Source: CADEEX01 sp964577955
GTDB lineage: Bacteria; Acidobacteriota; Vicinamibacteria; Vicinamibacterales; CAVVIG01
NCBI GenBank assembly: GCA_964577955.1
Contig: CAZOAZ010000007.1
Coordinates: 89,247-153,246 of the forward strand
Length of the DNA: 64,000 nucleotides
Reading direction: 5' to 3'
A model generated the notes under the pieces. It saw only the letters and a list, made by a program, of their open reading frames with translations, was not told where the DNA came from and made no database searches. Position numbers and translations under genes: made by a program. Each line of letters begins with the position of its first letter. The stretch's first letter is position 1. Of the stretch, positions 59,575-64,000 are shown piece after piece.

Positions 59575-60663
59575 ATGCTCTACCACGTCCTCTACCCGTT
59601 CCACGCGCAGATCTCCGTCCTGAACGTGGTGCAGTACATCACCTTCCGGACGGCGGCCGCGAGCCTGTCGGCCTTCGTCATCAGTCTGCTGCTCGGGCCG
59701 ATGCTGATCCGCAAGCTGCGCGAGTTCCAAATCGGCCAGGTGATTCGTCAGGAAGGCCCGCAGAGCCATCGCGCCAAGGCCGGCACGCCGACGATGGGCG
59801 GACTGCTGATCCTCACCGCGGCGCTCGGGCCGACGCTGCTGTGGGCCAAGTTGAACAACCCGTACGTCTGGATCTGCGTCGTCACGACGGCGGCCTTCGG
59901 CGCGGTCGGGTTTCTCGACGACTACCTGAAGATCACGCGTCGCAATCATCACGGACTGCGGCCGCGCTACAAACTCGGCTGGCAGATCGCCATCGCCGTC
60001 GTGGTCGGCGTGGTGCTGCTGCTGCTGGCGCGCAACGGTGCCTACAACACGCGCCTGATCTTTCCGTTCTTCAAACGGCTGATCCCCGATCTCGGGTGGT
60101 GGTACCTGCCGTTCACGGTGTTCGTGCTGGTCTCGGTGTCGAACGCCGTCAACCTCACCGACGGTCTGGACGGTCTGGCGATCAGCACGTTCGCGATCGC
60201 CGCGGCGGCCTACACCGCGCTCACCTATGTCACCGGCCATCGCGTCCTTGCCGACTACCTGTTGCTGGTCCGCTTTCCGCAGTCGGCGGAGGTGACGGTC
60301 TTTTGCGGGGCACTCGTTGGCGCGGCGCTGGGCTTTCTCTGGTTCAACTCGTACCCGGCCGAGATCTTCATGGGCGACGTCGGGTCGCTCGCGCTCGGCG
60401 CATCGCTCGGGATCGTCGCCATTCTGATCAAGCAGGAGCTGCTCTTCGGGATCGTCGGCGGCGTGTTCGTGCTCGAGGCGCTGTCGGTGGTGCTGCAGGT
60501 CGGCTACTTCAAGGCGAGCGGCGGCAAACGCATTTTCAAGATGGCGCCGCTGCATCACCACTTCGAGCTGAGCGGCTGGAGCGAGCCGAAGGTGATCACC
60601 CGCTTCGTGATCGCCGCGATCCTCTTCGCCTTGTGCAGCCTGACGACGTTGAAGCTTCGCTAG
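59575..60663 (+). CDS. mraY: Phospho-MurNAc-pentapeptide translocase MraY
   Basis: Integral membrane enzyme that forms lipid I from UDP-MurNAc-pentapeptide and undecaprenyl phosphate. The 362-residue protein has ten predicted helices and the family motifs GPQSHRAKAGTPTMGGLL, FLDDYLKITR (catalytic Asp pair), NLTDGLDGLA and FMGDVGSLALGA, ending with the HHHFELSGWSEPKVITRFV block (His triplet at the active site). Length matches E. coli (360). It follows murE by five bases. A degenerate GTGC repeat lies between it and murD. Confidence 0.97.
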   Translation: MLYHVLYPFHAQISVLNVVQYITFRTAAASLSAFVISLLLGPMLIRKLREFQIGQVIRQEGPQSHRAKAGTPTMGGLLILTAALGPTLLWAKLNNPYVWICVVTTAAFGAVGFLDDYLKITRRNHHGLRPRYKLGWQIAIAVVVGVVLLLLARNGAYNTRLIFPFFKRLIPDLGWWYLPFTVFVLVSVSNAVNLTDGLDGLAISTFAIAAAAYTALTYVTGHRVLADYLLLVRFPQSAEVTVFCGALVGAALGFLWFNSYPAEIFMGDVGSLALGASLGIVAILIKQELLFGIVGGVFVLEALSVVLQVGYFKASGGKRIFKMAPLHHHFELSGWSEPKVITRFVIAAILFALCSLTTLKLR

Positions 60664-60665
60664 AA

Positions 60666-60748
60666 CAGTGCGAGGTGCGTGGTGCGAAGTGCGAGGGGAG
60701 TGCGAAGTGCGACGGGAGTGCGAAGGGCGAAGGGCGAGGGCGCAACAG
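60666..60748 (+). repeat. Degenerate GTGCGA simple repeat between mraY and murD
   Basis: About ten GTGCG/GGGCG units such as GTGCGAAGTGCGA fill the 86-base gap from the mraY stop to the murD start. The complement of its unit matches the array at 27287-27368. Most other genes of this cluster overlap or nearly abut. Confidence 0.7.
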
Positions 60749-60749
60749 C

Positions 60750-62096
60750 GTGAGTGAGTTTTCGGTGAATGGACGACGCGTGACGGTGGCGGGAGCGGCA
60801 CGCAGCGGCCTGGCCGCCGCGGAACTGCTGGTTCGCCGCGGCGCGACGGTCACGCTGTCGGACGTGCGGCCAGCGCTGCCGGAAGCCGACAGCCTGAAAG
60901 CCATGGGAGTGATGTTGGAACTGGGCGGACACGGAACCGAGACGTTCGGCAATGCCGACCTCGTCGTGCTCAGTCCGGGTGTGCCGCCCGAACAGCCGGC
61001 GGTAGAAACGGCTCGTCGGCGCGGCGTGCCGGTGATCGGCGAGGTCGAACTGGCGTCCCGCTTTCTCAAGGGAAGAGTCATCGCCATCACCGGGACCAAG
61101 GGCAAGTCGACGACGACGACGTTGACCGGCCGGATGCTGGAGCGCGCCGGGCGTCACGTGACCGTCGGCGGCAACATCGGCAACCCGCTGAGCGCCCAGG
61201 TCGATCAGTCGACGCCTGACACGCTCCACGTCGTCGAGGCGAGCAGCTTTCAGCTCGAGCAGATCGACACGTTCCGTCCCTGGATCGCGGTGCTCTTGAA
61301 CTTCTCGCCCGATCACCTCGACCGGCATCCGACCGTCGAGGCGTACGCCGCTGCGAAGGCGCGGATCTTCGAGAACCAGGCGCCGGACGACTGGGCGGTC
61401 GTCAACGCCGACGATCCCACCGTTCTCGCGATCGTCAAGCACGCGCGCGCCGCGAAACAGCTGTTCTCGCGGCATCTGCCGCTCGCCGAGGGGACGGCGG
61501 TCGAAGACGGCTGGATCGTCCACCGCACCGGCGGTGCTTCCCGGCCGCTGTTTCCCGTGTCGGCCATCCACCTCCTCGGCCCGCATCTCGTCGACGACGT
61601 GCTGGCGGCCGCGGCGGTCGCGACGATTGCCGGTGCCACGCCGGAGGCGATGACGGCGGCGGTCGAAACGTTTCACGGCCTCGAACACGCGATGGAGCTG
61701 GTCGCCGAGATCGCGGGCGTCCGGTTCGTCAACGACTCGAAAGCGACCAATGTCGAAGCGGCGGTCCGCTCGGTCGAGAGCTTCAGCGCCGGGGTCGTTC
61801 CGATCATCGGCGGCCGGTTCAAGGGCGGCGACCTGCGCCTGCTGCGCGACCCGGTGCGCCACCGCGCCAAGGCGGTGGTGGCGATCGGCGAGGCGCGACC
61901 GCTCATTCGCGATGCGTTGGGCGAGGACGTCGAGGTGAAGGAGGCGGAGTCGCTCGAGGAGGCGGTGCAGATCGCGTTCGAGCTGGCGAAACCGTCAGGC
62001 GTGGTGCTGCTCGCGCCGGCGTGCGCGAGCTTCGACATGTTCCGCGATTACGCGGAACGGGGACGCCGGTTCAAGGATGTCGTGAAGATGCTGTGA
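60750..62096 (+). CDS. murD: UDP-MurNAc-L-alanine:D-glutamate ligase MurD
   Basis: Adds D-Glu to UDP-MurNAc-L-Ala. The 448-residue protein starts at GTG 60750 (VSEFSVNGRRVTVAGAARSGLAAAELL, the usual Rossmann-like N-domain), has the ATP P-loop ITGTKGKSTTT (114-122), the catalytic carbamylated-Lys region and SFQLEQID, FSPDHLDRH, then the C-terminal DSKATNVEAAVRSVESF and LLAPACASFDMF. Longer upstream reading would run into mraY in another frame and the repeat array. Length is typical (438 in E. coli). Confidence 0.95.
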   Translation: MSEFSVNGRRVTVAGAARSGLAAAELLVRRGATVTLSDVRPALPEADSLKAMGVMLELGGHGTETFGNADLVVLSPGVPPEQPAVETARRRGVPVIGEVELASRFLKGRVIAITGTKGKSTTTTLTGRMLERAGRHVTVGGNIGNPLSAQVDQSTPDTLHVVEASSFQLEQIDTFRPWIAVLLNFSPDHLDRHPTVEAYAAAKARIFENQAPDDWAVVNADDPTVLAIVKHARAAKQLFSRHLPLAEGTAVEDGWIVHRTGGASRPLFPVSAIHLLGPHLVDDVLAAAAVATIAGATPEAMTAAVETFHGLEHAMELVAEIAGVRFVNDSKATNVEAAVRSVESFSAGVVPIIGGRFKGGDLRLLRDPVRHRAKAVVAIGEARPLIRDALGEDVEVKEAESLEEAVQIAFELAKPSGVVLLAPACASFDMFRDYAERGRRFKDVVKML

Positions 62097-62099
62097 ACG

Positions 62100-62219
62100 G
62101 TGAGCTGTCGTCAGTTGGTCTTCCGCGGTGAAGGATCGGCTGCTGGGAACACAGGCTGCCCCGGCCTGTGAAGCTGGTGCCTCCATCCAAAGGCCAACTG
62201 ACGACTGCTGACCGCTCAC
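62100..62219. repeat. Long imperfect inverted repeat between murD and ftsW
   Basis: GTGAGC (62100-62105) plus GTCGTCAGTTGG (62107-62118) pair with CCAACTGACGAC (62194-62205) and GCTCAC (62214-62219), the right side having about eight extra bases. An inner hairpin ACAGGC (62151-62156) / GCCTGT (62164-62169) lies in the loop. This fills the 162-base gap, the largest inside the cluster, so it may separate ftsW-murG expression from upstream genes. Confidence 0.75.
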
Positions 62220-62258
62220 AGTATGTCGGACGGTATGCGGACGGGCTTTATAGGCTAA

Positions 62259-63359
62259 ATGGGTCGCAAACTCAAATCGGATCAGATGTTGTTCCTCGCC
62301 ACGGTGCTGCTGGTGGGGCTGAGCATCGTCATGGTCTACAGCGCATCGGCGGTGGTGGCGAACGAGAAGTACCAGGCGCCCTACTTCTTCCTCACCAAGC
62401 AGTTGATGTGGGCCACGCTCGGCCTGGCGCTGCTCTGGGTCGTGATGGGCGTGGACTACTCGCTCTATCGCGAGCCGGTCTTCATCTGGTCGTGCCTCGG
62501 GCTGGTGGTCTTCGCGTTGATTGCGGTCCTGTTCAGCGCTCCCGTCAACAACGCGCGGCGCTGGTTCAGCATCGGCGGTCTCGGCATACAACCGTCGGAG
62601 CTGGCCAAATTGAGCGCGATCTTCTTCATCGCCGCGCTGCTCGAGCGGCGGATGCACCGGATCAACGAGCTTGGCTATTCCATCGTGCCGATCGGCCTGG
62701 TCGTCGCGGCGCTCGTGACGTTGATCCTGCTCGAACCCGATTTCGGCACCTCGATGTCCCTGGCGCTCATTGCCGCCGTCATGGTGTTCGCGGCCGGTCT
62801 CAACTACGCCTACATTCTGGGCGCCATCTTGTGTGCGCTGCCCGTCGTCGCGGTCGTGGCGATGGGCGCGGCCTATCGCCGGCGGCGGCTGCTGACGTTC
62901 CTCAATCCGTGGGAGGACCCGCGAGGCGACGGGTTCCAGATCATTCAATCGCTGATTGCCGTGGGAACCGGCGGCGTGTCCGGCCGTGGGCTGATGAACG
63001 GCGTGCAGAAACTCTTCTATCTGCCCGAACCGCACAGCGACTTCATCTTTGCGGTGATCTCCGAGGAACTGGGATTGATTGGCGCCACGCTCGTCCTGGC
63101 GTGTTTCTGCGTGATTACCTGGCGCGGGATTCGAGTCGCGCTGCGCGCGCCTGACGCGTTCGGATCGTTTCTGGCGATCGGTTTGACGACGATGGTCGCG
63201 GTACAGGCGTTCGTGAACATGAGCGTCGTGCTCGGGCTGATGCCGACGAAAGGCATCCCGCTGCCGTTCGTGAGCGCCGGCGGGTCGTCGCTGCTGATCA
63301 ATCTGGTGGGCATGGGCGTTCTTCTCAACGTGTCGCAGCACGCATCGTCCGAGGCATGA
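62259..63359 (+). CDS. ftsW: Peptidoglycan glycosyltransferase FtsW (SEDS family)
   Basis: Polymerises lipid II at the septum together with FtsI. The 366-residue protein has about ten helices beginning DQMLFLATVLLVGLSIVMVYSAS, and the SEDS signatures ARRWFSIGGLGIQPSELAKL, LLEPDFGTSMSLALIA (with the catalytic Asp region), IIQSLIAVGTGGVSGRGLMNGVQKLFYLPEPHSDFIFAVISEELGL and LPTKGIPLPFVSAGGSSL in its C-terminal part. RodA is the alternative, but the position in the dcw cluster supports FtsW. The start of murG follows nine bases after the stop. Confidence 0.95.
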   Translation: MGRKLKSDQMLFLATVLLVGLSIVMVYSASAVVANEKYQAPYFFLTKQLMWATLGLALLWVVMGVDYSLYREPVFIWSCLGLVVFALIAVLFSAPVNNARRWFSIGGLGIQPSELAKLSAIFFIAALLERRMHRINELGYSIVPIGLVVAALVTLILLEPDFGTSMSLALIAAVMVFAAGLNYAYILGAILCALPVVAVVAMGAAYRRRRLLTFLNPWEDPRGDGFQIIQSLIAVGTGGVSGRGLMNGVQKLFYLPEPHSDFIFAVISEELGLIGATLVLACFCVITWRGIRVALRAPDAFGSFLAIGLTTMVAVQAFVNMSVVLGLMPTKGIPLPFVSAGGSSLLINLVGMGVLLNVSQHASSEA

Positions 63360-63368
63360 CGGCGATTC

Positions 63369-64000
63369 ATGACGACCGAGGCGCTGAGGATCGTGATTGC
63401 CGGCGGCGGCACCGGCGGGCATCTCTACCCTGGGATTGCCGTCGCGCGCGAACTGCTGTCGCGGCGGCCGGACGCGGCGATTTCGTTTGCCGGTACGGCG
63501 CAGGGGATCGAGAGCCGCGTCGTGCCGCGCGAAGGCTTCACGCTGGATGTGCTCCGCAGCCGTGGACTGAAGGGGAAGGGCCTTGTCGATCGGCTGCGCG
63601 GCGCCGTGGTGCTGCCGCTGAGCGTGATCGACGCCTGGGCAATCGTGTCGCGCCGCCGGCCCCATCTGGTGATCGGCGTCGGCGGCTACAGCGCGGGGCC
63701 GGTCGTCCTGGTCGCGTCGCTGCGCGGCCTGCCGACCATGCTGCTGGAGCAGAACGCCGTCCCGGGATTGACCAACCGATCGCTGGCGCGCTTTGTCCGC
63801 GCGGCGGCGGTCACGTTCGAATCGACGCAGTCGTTCTTCGGAGAGAAGGCGTTCGTCAGCGGCAACCCGGTGCGTCCGGAATTCCTCGGGAGCACCCCGT
63901 CGAATGAGGCACGGCACGATGGCGGCGAATCGGGCTGCGGGATCTTGATCTTTGGCGGTTCTCAGGGCGCGCACGCGATCAACGTGGCCATGGTGGAGGC
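63369..64000 (+). CDS. murG: UDP-GlcNAc:lipid I N-acetylglucosaminyltransferase MurG (runs off the window)
   Basis: Converts lipid I to lipid II at the inner face of the membrane. About 210 N-terminal residues are visible, no stop before the window end. The start MTTEALRIVIAGGGTGGHLYPGIAVARELL carries the glycine-rich loop GGGTGGHLYPG of MurG; VIGVGGYSAGPVVLVA, LLEQNAVPGLTNRSLARF, VSGNPVRPEF and ILIFGGSQGAHAIN are the usual interior blocks, including the beginning of the C-terminal nucleotide-sugar domain. An overlapping ATG at 63356 opens another frame and is rejected. Confidence 0.95.
   Translation, partial: MTTEALRIVIAGGGTGGHLYPGIAVARELLSRRPDAAISFAGTAQGIESRVVPREGFTLDVLRSRGLKGKGLVDRLRGAVVLPLSVIDAWAIVSRRRPHLVIGVGGYSAGPVVLVASLRGLPTMLLEQNAVPGLTNRSLARFVRAAAVTFESTQSFFGEKAFVSGNPVRPEFLGSTPSNEARHDGGESGCGILIFGGSQGAHAINVAMVE

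Noticed and set aside
61995..63974. A 659-residue open frame on the minus strand across ftsW and murG.
   Set aside because: It is antisense to two clearly recognised genes, is rich in Arg, His, Gln and Asp as expected for a GC-rich shadow frame, and shows no motif.

Overview
The window is a high-GC, gene-dense piece of a Gram-negative-type bacterial chromosome. It starts inside a histidine kinase gene and ends inside murG. A DAP-type peptidoglycan pathway, a large Oar-like TonB-dependent receptor with a carboxypeptidase-regulatory domain, a PQQ dehydrogenase, a squalene-forming hpnCDE operon and many short palindromic intergenic repeats fit an Acidobacteriota genome, perhaps Vicinamibacteria. 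That assignment is inference from gene content; no rRNA gene or other decisive marker is present. I see no prophage, insertion sequence or CRISPR array. No stretch longer than 300 bases lacks a gene.

Layout. 1-9.4 kb (mostly minus): sensor kinase, fatty acid desaturase, a hendecad-repeat coiled coil, nitronate monooxygenase, PQQ dehydrogenase, a tRNA-Arg-like remnant, two secreted proteins of unknown role, beta-carbonic anhydrase, and an exported alpha/beta hydrolase whose nucleophile serine is replaced. 9.4-19 kb: ygfZ; a coupled mutY-mutT pair; a PduO-type adenosyltransferase; hpnC-hpnD-hpnE (farnesyl-PP to squalene); thiI; class I aldolase; a Pro-rich secreted protein. 19-29.7 kb: Zn-ribbon NUDIX and def (divergent), a SpoIIE-type phosphatase, a double-length ThyX-family protein divergent from a thioesterase-permease pair, an MBL hydrolase, an M20 peptidase and a SirB1 protein. 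29.7-36.2 kb: TonB receptor, HAD phosphatase with a DUF1684 lipoprotein, diguanylate cyclase, and a VapBC-type toxin-antitoxin module with a clear operator. 36.2-45.7 kb: fatty/branched-chain acid catabolism (acyl-CoA dehydrogenase, thiolase, two hydrolases, FadN-type enzyme, fused alpha-beta 2-oxoacid dehydrogenase E1) plus a divergent cupin. 45.7-54 kb (all minus): rhomboid protease, murJ, YqeY, a secretin-domain protein, two SDR enzymes, a DegT aminotransferase and two GT2 glycosyltransferases. 54.2-64 kb (plus): the division and cell wall cluster mraZ-rsmH-ftsL-ftsI-murE-mraY-murD-ftsW-murG, headed by a textbook promoter and three MraZ boxes, with murF missing from its usual place.

Three signals cut across the annotation. 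A REP-like hairpin family (core GGTCCGGCT-AGCCGGACC and a GGACAGGCT variant) sits between genes, forms face-to-face pairs, shows compensatory base changes, and supplies the stop codons of at least five genes; repeats have also entered coding sequence in mutY and fadN. Several divergent gene pairs share overlapping -10 boxes 6-10 bases from both start codons, which predicts leaderless transcripts. Simple or minisatellite repeats occupy the spacers before the MBL gene, the M20 peptidase gene and murD.
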